Source: Mangrovibacterium marinum (GTDB lineage Bacteria; Bacteroidota; Bacteroidia; Bacteroidales; Prolixibacteraceae). Taken from it: a DNA stretch of 64,000 bases. The stretch is taken from the NCBI RefSeq assembly GCF_003046625.1, contig NZ_QAAD01000002.1:62001-126000 (forward strand), in the 5' to 3' direction. This document shows, piece after piece, positions 1-9,181 of the stretch (positions are counted from its first letter, which is position 1; each line of letters opens with the position of its first letter). The position numbers were made by a program, and so were the translations under genes. Under the pieces are notes generated by a model that was not told where the DNA came from, did no database searches, and was given only the letters and a program-made list of their open reading frames with translations.

Positions 1-351
1 GCCCTGCTCCTTAAGCTGAAAGCGCCGTGAGTCGTAAAAAATCGGTGCATATTCGCCGGCATTTTTTCCGTCGTCGCGGCCTACCCCTACCCAATCGTAG
101 CCAGGCAATTGAGAGGCAAGATCGTTCACCTGTCCCAGCAATGCTTCCTGCACGCCAAGCACATCGGGCGCATAGGTCAGCACCAGCTCGCTCACCTGCT
201 TTTTGCGCAAAGGCCAGGCATTCTCACCATCATCCGGATTATTATAGCGGATATTCCAGCTCATCACTTTCAGATCGATTGCCTGTGCTGCAACTGACAC
301 CAATAACATCAAAATCAGTAGGCTTTTCTTTTTATTCACGGGTATCATCAT
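1..351 (-). CDS. Endonuclease/exonuclease/phosphatase family protein, partial (N-terminus only)
   Basis: The reading frame runs off the left edge, so only about 115 N-terminal residues are present. After a start at 351 or 348 there is a basic stretch, a hydrophobic signal peptide ending in AAQA, then the EEP opening LKVMSWNIRYNNPDDGENAW. This is followed by a DVLGVQEAL segment carrying the conserved Glu of the metal site. The family hydrolyses phosphodiesters or phosphomonoesters with Mg2+. The signal peptide points to the periplasm or surface. It overlaps the upstream esterase gene (stop at 332) by about 17-20 nt, so the two are probably cotranscribed. The substrate (nucleic acid, sphingomyelin or inositol phosphate) cannot be told. 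Confident of family, not of function. Confidence 0.85.
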   Translation of the reverse strand, partial: MMIPVNKKKSLLILMLLVSVAAQAIDLKVMSWNIRYNNPDDGENAWPLRKKQVSELVLTYAPDVLGVQEALLGQVNDLASQLPGYDWVGVGRDDGKNAGEYAPIFYDSRRFQLKEQG

Positions 352-1309
352 CGTCGGAATTACATCTGTTAAAGGCAAATTTATGGGTAGATTGTTGCTG
401 CTCAACAACCGTATTGCGTTGTTCGGCTGATCCCTTCAGCACATAGTCGTAACAAAATTGAATGATTTCATCCCGGTAATCGGTCATCGCCGAGCGATAC
501 ACCTGGTGGTCGACTCCGCACAGTGTGAAAAACCAATAGGGCTTATCCAGCTGCTGCAAACGTTCTGCAATTGTTTGCGAACCATCTAAAAGCAGATAGC
601 CCGGAGCAGTTTCATCACAAAAGTGATGCGGAGCCGTAGCATAGGGCACCAGCTCATCGTCGGTGCCATGAAACAAGAGCGCGGGAACGGCAGAGTCGTT
701 ATAAATAAGGCTTGTATCCGGAATAGCTCCGGCCATGCTAATGACCCCGGCGTACGACACTGGCCCCGAGTCGAGCCCATAGCAATAAGGCGGCTGAAAA
801 GCCGTGTTCAGTGCCGTTTCGGCTCCGGCACTACTGCCAGCCAGGATAATCTGATGGGGGTCGATGGCAAACTGCTCCCAACGCTCAATCAAAAAATAAG
901 TCGCATCCTGCACATCCTCAACTGCGGACTGAAAGCTGTTCAGCTTTTCTTCTGCCGGGCACTCGCAGCCAAAGCCCGTATCCTTTCCGGCGCGCGTAAG
1001 CCGGTAGTCGACCGAAGCAACGACATAGCCACAGGCGGCCATCTGCCGACAAAAATCAACGATGTAGGCCTCGTTACGCGCGCCGCCAGCAAAACCTCCA
1101 CCATGAATATAAACCAGCACCGGCCGGTCGTAAGCGCCGTCGAAGGCAGGCTGGTACAAATCCAGATCCAGCACCTGCTCATCTTTTTCGGCATAACTGT
1201 AAGTGTCCATCACCACCGAATCGGCAATTTGTTCGCGATAGCGTTCTTGCGATAGCGAGGGCTTCCAAACCAACAGCAGCAAACAAAGCAAACAGGATGT
1301 GTAGTTCAT
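332..1309 (-). CDS. Secreted alpha/beta hydrolase (carboxylesterase/lipase-like)
   Basis: A 325-residue serine hydrolase with an N-terminal signal peptide (cleavage near residues 20-22). It has the HGGGF oxyanion-hole motif near residue 88 and the nucleophile elbow GSSAG (Ser about residue 159). A late Asp and His follow, in GTDDELVP and GVDHQVY. This is the HSL/BD-FAE type of esterase, which hydrolyses carboxylic esters. The signal sequence places it in the periplasm. Its 3' end overlaps the EEP gene, suggesting a two-gene operon. It could be an acetyl or feruloyl esterase, but nothing nearby names the substrate. Confidence 0.85.
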   Translation of the reverse strand: MNYTSCLLCLLLLVWKPSLSQERYREQIADSVVMDTYSYAEKDEQVLDLDLYQPAFDGAYDRPVLVYIHGGGFAGGARNEAYIVDFCRQMAACGYVVASVDYRLTRAGKDTGFGCECPAEEKLNSFQSAVEDVQDATYFLIERWEQFAIDPHQIILAGSSAGAETALNTAFQPPYCYGLDSGPVSYAGVISMAGAIPDTSLIYNDSAVPALLFHGTDDELVPYATAPHHFCDETAPGYLLLDGSQTIAERLQQLDKPYWFFTLCGVDHQVYRSAMTDYRDEIIQFCYDYVLKGSAEQRNTVVEQQQSTHKFAFNRCNSDDDDTRE

Positions 1310-1545
1310 AGCAAAACTTATCGTTGTAGAATTAAGGTTAACTGTGCAGACTTTGCTAAATTAGGAAAAAAATCTGCCGCATCAATTCCCCGGTGGAAGT
1401 AGCAGCTTTTGCAATCGAAATGAAAGGCCAACACGTGTTGAACGGGACGCCCCAATGCCTTTGCTCTTGAGTGCCCCGGGCAAGATGCCCTGGCATCATT
1501 CAATGTTATTGTTAATAAATATAAACCGGTATAATTCGATCGTTT

Positions 1546-2079
1546 ATGAAAATCTCTTATTCCCTAATACTGGCGGCCTTGCTGATTGGCGCCTGCCAGC
1601 CGCAGAAAAAGGCTGAAAACATGAAGAAAATGCAGCACCCCAGTCACAAGTACACTTTTGTCGACCTGCAATCGAACGCCGTTAATTACCTGGAGACCAA
1701 CTACGTCCCCATTTATTCTGACATTTACCATATCGATGGCACCAAGCGCTTTCTGCTCACCTCAACGCTTAGTATCCGCAATACATCACTAACCGATACG
1801 GCCTATGTTTTTAGCGCGAACTATAACGATTCGTACGGCAAGCAGTTACGGAAGTATATCGACTCAACGATTTTACTGAAGCCGCTGGAATCAATTGAAT
1901 TTGTAGTGGAATACCAGGAAGATCAAGGAGGAGCCGGCGCCAGCTTTTTAGTGGATTGGGGCGCCCGCGAAAATGCCGGCCAATTGCTGATTCAGGCTGT
2001 AATGACCGGAACCAGCAATCAGCAGGGACTTTCATTTTTAACCGAAGCTAAAATTGTGAAACAAATGTTCCGCGATTAA
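1546..2079 (+). CDS. DUF3124 lipoprotein
   Basis: A 177-residue protein starting with a lipoprotein signal (lipobox LIGAC, Cys about residue 17). The mature part has the DUF3124 pattern: YVPIYSDIYH, then LLTSTLSIRNTS, then a conserved region ending in a hydrophobic strand. The function of DUF3124 is not known to me; the fold looks like a small all-beta periplasmic domain. Its stop overlaps the convergent SulP gene by 4 nt, so the two 3' ends share sequence. No terminator is visible between them. Confidence 0.8.
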   Translation: MKISYSLILAALLIGACQPQKKAENMKKMQHPSHKYTFVDLQSNAVNYLETNYVPIYSDIYHIDGTKRFLLTSTLSIRNTSLTDTAYVFSANYNDSYGKQLRKYIDSTILLKPLESIEFVVEYQEDQGGAGASFLVDWGARENAGQLLIQAVMTGTSNQQGLSFLTEAKIVKQMFRD

Positions 2080-3722
2080 ACTGCTTTTTGTTTCAACCCT
2101 TCAGCGGCTTTATACAAGGCCTGGTCGAAGGCCGACAACACATTGTCGCGTTCAATCAGCTCGAAAAGCTGTCCTTTATCCAGGTCTTTCATCACATTGG
2201 GTCGAACACCCGACAGGTAGACTTTGGTGCCACTGTTTTGGATTTGCTTCACCACATCCTTCAGGTTATGCAAACCGGTTGAGTCGATAAACGGCACGTG
2301 GCGCATGCGGATAATCAGCACTTGCGATTTCAGTCCAATCAGCTTCAGTGTTGAACTGTATTGTTTGGCCGATGCAAAAAAGAAGGGCCCGCTAATTTCG
2401 TAAATACCAATCCCCTTGGGCAAATCAGAATAATTTTCCAACACATCCGAGTCAATTTCGAACTCCGGATTTGCGCCTGCATCAGCCATTCGTTTCATAA
2501 ACAGTAAGGCCGAGAGGACAATACCAATTTCGATAGCGAAGGTCAGATCGACCAAAACAGTCAGAAAGAAGGTCACCAGCAGGATCAGAATATCGAAGGC
2601 TGATCCTTTCAGAATGGACACAAACGAGCGCCATTCGCTCATATTGTACGACACCACAATTAGGATACCGGCCAGGCACGACATGGGGATGAGCTTGGCC
2701 AGGCCACCAAAAAAGAGCATGATAAACAGCAAGGTCACCGCATGGATAGCTCCCGAGACCGGCGTACGTCCGCCATTTTTCACATTGGTCGCTGTACGCG
2801 CGATGGCTCCGGTTGCGGGAATTCCACCAAAGAAGGGCGTTACCACATTGGCAATTCCCTGGGCAATCAGTTCGGTATTGGAACGGTGGTTCCCCCCGAT
2901 CATCCCATCGGATACCACTGCCGACAGCAAACTTTCAATACCGCCCAGCAGAGCGATCGTCAGGGCTGGTGCCAGGTACAAATGCAGCTGGCTAAAGTCG
3001 AGGCTGGGCACCGACAGGCTAATCGTCTGCGGAATATCGCCAAACACGGTTTCAATCGTCGCTACTGGCATTCCCACCAACTGAACCACCGCTGTTACCA
3101 GCACAATAGCTACAAACGAGCCGGGAATCTTGGTCGTGATCTTTTTAAAATAAACCGAAATCAGGATGGTCACAACGGTAATCACCAAAGCCGTAGGATT
3201 GAGCTGATCGAGATTGGAGAAATAAGTTCCCCACTTAGCCAAAAACTCCGATGGCATATCTTCGAGCTGCAAGCCCAGGGCATCTTTAATCTGAGTGGTA
3301 AAAATAACCAGGGCAATACCGCTGGTGAACCCAACAACCAGTGGGTGTGGAATAAATTTCAACAGGGAGCCCAGTCGGAGCAAACCGAAAGCGATGAGGA
3401 AGAAACCCGCCAGGATGGTTGATATGATCAATCCATCGAGACCATAAGTTTGCAGAATACCGTAAACAATAACGATAAAAGCACCGGTTGGGCCACCAAT
3501 CTGCACACGGCTACCCCCCAGCACCGAAATAATAAACCCGGCAACAATCGAGGTGATCAACCCCTTTTCGGGCGACACTCCCGAGGCTACCGCGAAGGCA
3601 ATCGCCAAAGGCAAAGCTACAATACCGACAATAATACCGGCAAAAAGGTCTTTGGTGAACTGCTCCCTGGAATATCCTTGTTGTAATACACTAAATAATT
3701 TAGGATGAAACAGCTTTTTCAT
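2076..3722 (-). CDS. SulP family inorganic anion transporter with STAS domain
   Basis: A 548-residue SLC26/SulP permease. It starts with a short cytoplasmic segment and then many hydrophobic helices, including the family signature around GIIVGIVALPLAIAFAVASG (residues 30-50) and a second helix pair around residues 110-140. The last ~115 residues form a cytoplasmic STAS domain with the conserved DSTG motif (IDSTGLHNL). SulP proteins move sulfate, bicarbonate or dicarboxylates across the inner membrane, usually with Na+ or H+. The substrate cannot be assigned from sequence. It stands alone, with a TAnnTTTG box just upstream at 3748-3755. Confidence 0.93.
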   Translation of the reverse strand: MKKLFHPKLFSVLQQGYSREQFTKDLFAGIIVGIVALPLAIAFAVASGVSPEKGLITSIVAGFIISVLGGSRVQIGGPTGAFIVIVYGILQTYGLDGLIISTILAGFFLIAFGLLRLGSLLKFIPHPLVVGFTSGIALVIFTTQIKDALGLQLEDMPSEFLAKWGTYFSNLDQLNPTALVITVVTILISVYFKKITTKIPGSFVAIVLVTAVVQLVGMPVATIETVFGDIPQTISLSVPSLDFSQLHLYLAPALTIALLGGIESLLSAVVSDGMIGGNHRSNTELIAQGIANVVTPFFGGIPATGAIARTATNVKNGGRTPVSGAIHAVTLLFIMLFFGGLAKLIPMSCLAGILIVVSYNMSEWRSFVSILKGSAFDILILLVTFFLTVLVDLTFAIEIGIVLSALLFMKRMADAGANPEFEIDSDVLENYSDLPKGIGIYEISGPFFFASAKQYSSTLKLIGLKSQVLIIRMRHVPFIDSTGLHNLKDVVKQIQNSGTKVYLSGVRPNVMKDLDKGQLFELIERDNVLSAFDQALYKAAEGLKQKAV

Positions 3723-3747
3723 AAACTAATGTTTAAAAACGAGGCTG

Positions 3748-3755
3748 CAAATGTA
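3748..3755 (-). promoter_or_regulatory. Candidate -7 box for the SulP gene
   Basis: Read on the minus strand this is TACATTTG, matching the Bacteroidota TAnnTTTG -7 element. It lies 26 nt before the start codon at 3722. I see no good TTG/TTTG -33 partner at the usual spacing, so this is a candidate only. Confidence 0.45.
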
Positions 3756-4197
3756 GAGACATTTCATCCTCGTTATGCTCTACAGCACATTTTTCTTTTC
3801 TATTTATAATGAATTGAAATAAAAAACGGCGTTTTCCGGCTTCCGGCATTCGTCAATGCAAGCATAAAATCTCCTTTACAGCATTTCCGGATTCAATTGG
3901 CATTCGTTGCTGACGTGTTGCCTGGGTGAAAATTTCACAGCATCCAAAACAGTTACCGGAGCCTTTCTGAAAATTTTACAGCTCACCGGACCAACGGGAA
4001 GGCTGTTCAATCGCCACACCATCGCGCAACACCACTTTGATCCTTCATTTCCGGAAATGACTTCCGCCCGACAGAGGGGCAAAGATATTGTAAAGCAGCT
4101 TTTGATTTTTAATCCGGAACATTTCATAACTTCAACTTCCAAACCAATCAGCCGAATGCTGCTTGGCTACAAACAAAAACTGATAAAACAGAACAAC
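3756..4197. other. Gap without a recognisable gene, SulP to HNH
   Basis: About 440 nt between divergent genes. Frames across it give peptides with no recognisable domain. A minus-strand TATCTTTG box sits at 4080-4087 but lacks a -33 partner and faces no supported gene. An open frame continues in phase with the HNH gene back to 3907, but the extra residues do not resemble a protein domain. Nothing is called. Confidence 0.5.
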
Positions 4198-4503
4198 ATG
4201 GCTCGAAATTACAACACAGACAAAAAAGGAAATTCCTGGGCTGAAACCACCAAGCAGGCCGTTTGGGAAAAAGGACGGCCAATTCCCAATTTCGCCCCCG
4301 AGGAATGGCGCTGGGACGTATGCGGAAAAGTAATGCAATACTCGCAGTACGGCAACCGCGAATCAGAACACGGCTGGGAAGTTGACCACATTAACCCGGT
4401 TAGCAATGGCGGCTCCGACGAGCTGGACAACCTGCAACCCCTAAACTGGAAAAACAACACCCACAAGGGCGACCTAATTGAGTGGGAGCACCGTAAGAAT
4501 TAA
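4198..4503 (+). CDS. Small HNH endonuclease
   Basis: The ATG at 4198 gives a 101-residue protein. The HNH core is at the C-terminal half: WEVDHINPVSNGGSDELDNL followed by PLNWKNNTHKGD, i.e. the His, central Asn and final Asn/His arrangement of the beta-beta-alpha metal nuclease fold. No extra DNA-binding domain and no CxxC zinc knuckles are visible. The family makes single or double cuts in DNA with one metal ion. It stands alone, not beside a terminase, methylase or intron, so its role is unclear. The same frame extends to 3907, but the upstream residues look non-coding, so I chose the internal start. Confidence 0.75.
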   Translation: MARNYNTDKKGNSWAETTKQAVWEKGRPIPNFAPEEWRWDVCGKVMQYSQYGNRESEHGWEVDHINPVSNGGSDELDNLQPLNWKNNTHKGDLIEWEHRKN

Positions 4504-4576
4504 AGGGCTCCCTGAGTTCCAACACTTCATCGCCGGTTGCTGTTCCGAAAGCTGCTGAAGGTGAAGACCTGTACTT

Positions 4577-4612
4577 GCGATCCGACGATTTAGTCCGGCA
4601 TCGCCTTTTTTT
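4577..4612 (+). terminator. Probable rho-independent terminator after the HNH gene
   Basis: GCGAT (4577-4581) pairs with ATCGC (4600-4604), extended by CCG/CGG across one bulge, and a run of seven T follows at 4606-4612. It lies 73 nt past the HNH stop codon, on the same strand. Confidence 0.55.
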
Positions 4613-4702
4613 GACGACCATCCGTGACCGGTGCTGGCTGGCAATGCTCCCCGGATTCTACCCGCGTCACAACTCTCCGGGATCATGAATTGCTTCCAGC
4701 TG

Positions 4703-5962
4703 CTATTGCGCCACCACCTGCATCAGTAGCCCGCACATCCATGCTCCGTAGGTACCAAGTGCGTACCCCAATACGGCCAGCAACACTCCCACCGGCGCCA
4801 GTGCAGGGTGAAATGCAGCCGCCACAACGGGCGCACTGGCAGCACCGCCAATATTGGCTTTACTACCCACGGCCAAAAAGAAGAAGGGGGCTTTTATCAG
4901 TTTGGCCACCAGAATCATCAAGCCAACATGTATAGCCATCCAGATGGCTCCAACAGCAAACAAACCAATATTATCGAAGATCTTCGACACGTCCATCTTC
5001 ATACCAATGGTAGCCACCAGAATATAAATGAACACCGTTCCCACTTTTGAGGCTCCTGCCCCTTCGTAATTGCGGAGTTTGGTAAACGACAAGCCAATAC
5101 CGATGCTTGTTGTCAGAATAATCAGCCAAAAGAATTTCGAGGTGAGACTGAATTTATTCAATGCCGGCGCATGCAGCTCAATATAAGGAGCAATAAAATC
5201 GGCGGCCAGGTGAGCCAGACCGGTTACTCCCAGCCCAATGGCCAGGATCACCATCAGGTCGGTGGTGCTGGGGATGCGGGCAATCTTTTGACTAAACTCG
5301 TGCATGTGGTCTTTCAGCTGATTAACACTCGTGGCATCGGCCTTAAAAAAGCGGTCGATGCGGTGCGATTTGCCCACACCGATCAGGATGAGCGCCATCC
5401 ACACTTCAGCCACTAAAACATCCACAGTAATCATGATAGAGTACAGATGATCGGAGGGTTTAAAAATTTCGTACATCGCCGCCTGGTTGGCTCCCCCGCC
5501 AATCCAACTACCGGCAATGGTGGTCATTCCCCGCCAAACGGCCTCGGGGCCGGCGCCGCCAACCAAATCGGGGTTGATGGCCGAAGCAAGCAAAATGGCT
5601 ATCGGGCCACCGATAACCACGCCCAGCGTACCGGTCACAAACATGATCAGCGCCTTACTACCCAATTTGAACACTTCTTTCAGGTTGATACTTAAGGTGA
5701 GCAACACCAAACTGGCAGGCAACAAATAGCGCGAGGCCACATAGTACAGATTGGAATTTTCGCCGTCCACAATCTTGAAGGTCGTTAACAAACTGGGCAG
5801 GAAATAACAAAGCAGCAACATGGGCACCACCTTGTAAAACTTGGCAAAAATTGGTTTCGACGACGAGCTGGTGTAGAAAATACCAGCCAATAGCATGATT
5901 AACAAACCGAAGGTTACGGCATCACTCTGAATAAGGGCACTTGCGTGTTCTGTATGATTCAT
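4703..5962 (-). CDS. DUF819 family integral membrane protein
   Basis: A 419-residue polytopic inner-membrane protein with about 10-11 hydrophobic helices. It has the repeated Gly-rich helices of DUF819 (YjcL-like): IAGSWIGGGANQAAMYE near residue 150 and GSKANIGGAASAPVVAAAF near residue 370, related by internal duplication as in transporters with two inverted halves. Function is not established; a permease or carboxylate-transporter-like role is an inference. It is a single gene with its own promoter (6042-6071). Confidence 0.88.
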   Translation of the reverse strand: MNHTEHASALIQSDAVTFGLLIMLLAGIFYTSSSSKPIFAKFYKVVPMLLLCYFLPSLLTTFKIVDGENSNLYYVASRYLLPASLVLLTLSINLKEVFKLGSKALIMFVTGTLGVVIGGPIAILLASAINPDLVGGAGPEAVWRGMTTIAGSWIGGGANQAAMYEIFKPSDHLYSIMITVDVLVAEVWMALILIGVGKSHRIDRFFKADATSVNQLKDHMHEFSQKIARIPSTTDLMVILAIGLGVTGLAHLAADFIAPYIELHAPALNKFSLTSKFFWLIILTTSIGIGLSFTKLRNYEGAGASKVGTVFIYILVATIGMKMDVSKIFDNIGLFAVGAIWMAIHVGLMILVAKLIKAPFFFLAVGSKANIGGAASAPVVAAAFHPALAPVGVLLAVLGYALGTYGAWMCGLLMQVVAQ

Positions 5963-6041
5963 GTTTCTGTTTTACCTGTTAGCATCCACTTTCCGGCATA
6001 CAAGAGGTCCGAAAAAGGGATATATTTTCTGAACAAGCCGC

Positions 6042-6071
6042 CAAAAATAAAGAACTCCCGTCACTGTGCAA
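6042..6071 (-). promoter_or_regulatory. Promoter of the DUF819 gene
   Basis: On the minus strand there is TTG at 6071-6069, then 19 nt, then TATTTTTG at 6049-6042. This matches the Bacteroidota sigma-ABfr pattern (-33 TTG, -7 TAnnTTTG). Transcription would start about 70 nt before the start codon at 5962. Confidence 0.6.
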
Positions 6072-6122
6072 GGATAAACGCGACCGTTTAATGATTATTT
6101 GAAATTTAAACGGCTTGATTGA

Positions 6123-8141
6123 TCAGGACTTGCCTTTGAGAATTTCCTGCAAACGGTACATCTCGTCGCGCAAGCGGGCTGCCTCAATAAAATCGAGCTC
6201 TTTGGCGGCCGCTTCCATTTCCTTTTTGGTTTTGGCAATGGCTTTCTCCAACGCCGGAGCACTCATCATGGCCACCACCGGGTCGGCAGCCACATCGGCC
6301 GGCCGTTCCTCCTGCTGGTAAGCCTGCTGCTTATTGCTGCGGTATTCGTAACCAATAATTTCGCGCGTGGCTTTTACAATCGGCTGAGGAGTAATACCAT
6401 TCTCCTCGTTGTAGCGCATCTGTTTGCTGCGGCGGTAATTGGTCGAGTCAATGGTCTTCTGCATCGAATCGGTGATTTTGTCGGCATACATAATTACCCG
6501 CCCGTTCACATTCCGGGCTGCCCGGCCGGCGGTCTGCGTCAACGAACGTTCCGAACGCAGGAAACCCTCCTTGTCGGCATCGATAATAGCCACCAAGGAT
6601 ACCTCGGGCAAGTCGAGCCCTTCCCGAAGCAGGTTAATCCCCACCAGGACATTGAAGACGCCTTTGCGCAGATCTTCCATAATTTCGATGCGCTCCAGGG
6701 TGTCGATATCGGAGTGAATATAACGGGTTTTGATGCCCATATTCAGCAAATACTTGCTCAGCTCTTCAGACATGCGCTTGGTTAGAGTCGTAACCAGCAC
6801 CCGTTCATTTTTCTCAATACGCTGGTGAATCTCATTCATCAGATCATCAATCTGATTTTCCGACGGCCGCACCTCAATCACCGGATCCAGCAAGCCTGTT
6901 GGGCGAATCACCTGCTCGGCCACCACCCCTTCCGATCGTTCCAGCTCGTAGTCGGCCGGCGTAGCACTGACAAACAACACCTGGTTGACAATGCTCTCAA
7001 ACTCCTCGAATTTCAGCGGCCGGTTGTCGATCGCTGCCGGCAGGCGAAAGCCGTATTCCACCAGATTTACTTTTCGGGAGTGATCGCCTCCGTACATCGC
7101 ACGTATTTGCGGAACCGTAACATGGCTCTCGTCCAGGATGACCAGAAAATCGTCGGGGAAATAATCCATTAAACAGAAAGGACGGGAGCCGGCATCCCGA
7201 CCATCAAAATAGCGAGAGTAGTTCTCCACACCGGGGCAATAACCAAGTTCCCGCATCATCTCCAGGTCAAACTCAACGCGCTCTTCAATGCGTTTGGCTT
7301 CCTGTGTCTTTCCAATCTCGCGGAAAAACTCAACCTGCTTCACCAAATCATCCTGTATTTCGCGGATAGCGGCTTGCATACGCTCTTTGGTAGTCACAAA
7401 AATATTGGCCGGATAGATGATGGTTTCATCCAGCTTTTCGATGATAGTTCCATCCACCGGATCGAAACTGCATATTTCCTCAATCTCGTCGCCCCAAAAC
7501 ACCAGGCGCACCGCCTTATCGTCGTAGGCCAGAAAAATGTCGACCGTATCTCCTTTCACCCGGAAATTGCCGCGCTGAAAATCGGCCTCATTGCGCGAGT
7601 ATAAAGCATCAACCAACTGATGCAACACCTGGTTGCGGTTGATGGTTTGGCCCACCTTCACCTCGGTAACATTGGCATGAAAGTCCTGCGGGTTACCGAT
7701 ACCGTACAAACACGACACCGACGAAACCACCACCACATCGCGCCGCCCCGACAATAAGGCTGACGTAGCACTTAAGCGTAATTTCTCAATATCCTTGTTA
7801 ATCGAAAGGTCTTTCTCGATGTAGGTATCCGTTGTGGGCAGATAAGCTTCGGGCTGGTAATAGTCGTAGTAAGAAACAAAATACTCAACGGCATTATCCG
7901 GAAAGAACTGTTTCATCTCGCCATACAGCTGGGCTGCCAGGGTCTTGTTATGGCTCAGTATTAAGGTTGGCCGCTGCACCTTTTCGATGACGTTGGCCAT
8001 GGTAAAGGTTTTGCCCGAGCCGGTAACCCCCAGCAAGGTCTGAAACGGAACGCCCTGCTCAATCCCCTCAGCAATTTGTTTAATCGCTGTGGGCTGGTCT
8101 CCCATCGGTTTATAAGGTGCAACAACTTTCAACTGCTTCAT
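6123..8141 (-). CDS. uvrB: UvrABC excinuclease subunit B
   Basis: A full-length 672-residue UvrB, the helicase-like damage-verification subunit of nucleotide excision repair. Walker A is VTGSGKTFTMAN (about residues 40-51). The DNA-separating beta-hairpin is at YYDYYQPEAYLP (about 92-103), and the DEAD-like box is ILDESH near residue 340. The second helicase domain carries LREGLDLPEVSLV and QTAGRAARN. A C-terminal UVR motif (KEMEAAAKELDFIEAARLRD, about 630-650) is for UvrC contact. It lies 32 nt downstream of an EEP gene and is probably the last gene of a HAD-EEP-uvrB operon. Confidence 0.98.
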   Translation of the reverse strand: MKQLKVVAPYKPMGDQPTAIKQIAEGIEQGVPFQTLLGVTGSGKTFTMANVIEKVQRPTLILSHNKTLAAQLYGEMKQFFPDNAVEYFVSYYDYYQPEAYLPTTDTYIEKDLSINKDIEKLRLSATSALLSGRRDVVVVSSVSCLYGIGNPQDFHANVTEVKVGQTINRNQVLHQLVDALYSRNEADFQRGNFRVKGDTVDIFLAYDDKAVRLVFWGDEIEEICSFDPVDGTIIEKLDETIIYPANIFVTTKERMQAAIREIQDDLVKQVEFFREIGKTQEAKRIEERVEFDLEMMRELGYCPGVENYSRYFDGRDAGSRPFCLMDYFPDDFLVILDESHVTVPQIRAMYGGDHSRKVNLVEYGFRLPAAIDNRPLKFEEFESIVNQVLFVSATPADYELERSEGVVAEQVIRPTGLLDPVIEVRPSENQIDDLMNEIHQRIEKNERVLVTTLTKRMSEELSKYLLNMGIKTRYIHSDIDTLERIEIMEDLRKGVFNVLVGINLLREGLDLPEVSLVAIIDADKEGFLRSERSLTQTAGRAARNVNGRVIMYADKITDSMQKTIDSTNYRRSKQMRYNEENGITPQPIVKATREIIGYEYRSNKQQAYQQEERPADVAADPVVAMMSAPALEKAIAKTKKEMEAAAKELDFIEAARLRDEMYRLQEILKGKS

Positions 8142-8173
8142 AACAAAACTTTTCCTCTTATATTTAGCTCGGC

Positions 8174-9166
8174 TTAGCGTTCCAAGGTCAGGTAAACCGG
8201 AAAATGATCGGACACACCACCGTAATAGTTGGGGCCTCCGTAGGTTCGGTTAGGCGAAACCTCGCCCTTGGCATTGGTATGTTCCATCCAGCTTTCGCGA
8301 AACACCACACCAGCTGGCGAACTTAACCGATAGCCTTTTTCATCCAGCAAGTTGGATGAAACAACCAGATTATCGAGCATATTCCATTTTCCGCGATAAT
8401 TATACGTCCCCTGCCCGGCTTCGGCCAAAGGCGCCATCAGGTTCACCAAATCAGAACCGGCTCCCGGGCTGCCAGCTCCCAATACCAAACGCAAACTTTT
8501 ATTGAATGGTTCATCATTCATATCGCCCATAATCACGATGCACGCATCTGGATCGTCGGCAACAAGCTGATCGACCTTCTTCTTCAAGGTTTCGGCAGCG
8601 ATCACCCGGGCTGCTTCTGTTTTCCCGAGCCCGCCAATGCGCGATGGCCAGTGGTTCACAAAAAAGTGAAAGCTCTCGTTCCGGAATTTCCCCCACACAT
8701 GCAGAATATCGCGGGTGGCAAAGCCCGGATCAACGGCAATGGCCTGGTAGCCGCCCAGCTTAAAGGTAGCGGGCCGGTAGAGCAAGGCCACATCGATACC
8801 ACGCTTATCGGGACTTTCACGATGGGCAATTTTGTATTGCCCCGGAGCCAAGGCTTTGGTGTTCACCAAATCGTCCAACACTTGTTGGTTCTCCACTTCA
8901 GCCAAGCCAATAATTTCAGGCAAATCGTCGGGACTAATATCGGCAAGCACACGGGCAAGATCATCCAGCTTCTTCTGATAGCGCTCCGGCGTCCATTTCT
9001 TCTTAGCTGTGGGCAGAAATTCGTTGTCGTTCGTTTGCGGATCGTCAACCGTGTCGAACAAATTTTCAACATTATAGCTCACCACCGTCAGACGCTTGGC
9101 ATCCTTAGCCGTGCGACAAGAAACAAACAGCACAACAAGCGCCACAACAAGTCCGTATTTTGCCAT
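8174..9166 (-). CDS. Endonuclease/exonuclease/phosphatase family lipoprotein
   Basis: A 330-residue protein with a lipoprotein signal (lipobox FVSC, Cys about residue 17). The EEP domain follows: LTVVSYNVENLFDT with the first catalytic Asn, EIIGLAEVENQ with the metal-binding Glu, HWPSRIGG, GDMNDEPFN, and the terminal GVSDHFPVYL with the catalytic His. All catalytic residues appear present. It would act at the membrane or periplasm as a metal-dependent phosphoesterase. Start 15 nt after the HAD gene and stop 32 nt before uvrB suggest cotranscription. A secreted location makes a direct role in repair unlikely despite the uvrB neighbour. Confidence 0.88.
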   Translation of the reverse strand: MAKYGLVVALVVLFVSCRTAKDAKRLTVVSYNVENLFDTVDDPQTNDNEFLPTAKKKWTPERYQKKLDDLARVLADISPDDLPEIIGLAEVENQQVLDDLVNTKALAPGQYKIAHRESPDKRGIDVALLYRPATFKLGGYQAIAVDPGFATRDILHVWGKFRNESFHFFVNHWPSRIGGLGKTEAARVIAAETLKKKVDQLVADDPDACIVIMGDMNDEPFNKSLRLVLGAGSPGAGSDLVNLMAPLAEAGQGTYNYRGKWNMLDNLVVSSNLLDEKGYRLSSPAGVVFRESWMEHTNAKGEVSPNRTYGGPNYYGGVSDHFPVYLTLER

Positions 9167-9181
9167 AACCCGATGAATTAA

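Noticed and set aside
27-446. Plus-strand open frame over the EEP and esterase ends
   Set aside because: Its peptide is low-complexity and basic, while the minus strand clearly encodes two known families.
1428-1503. Hairpin GGGCA/TGCCC near 1478-1490 as a terminator
   Set aside because: The 5-bp stem has a 3-nt loop, and it is not followed by T's.
4080-4087. Minus-strand TATCTTTG as a promoter of a small RNA or of SulP
   Set aside because: There is no -33 partner, and it lies about 360 nt upstream of SulP, which has a closer box at 3748-3755.
3907-4197. N-terminal extension of the HNH nuclease
   Set aside because: The frame stays open, but the added residues resemble no domain and the Met at 4198 gives a compact HNH protein.
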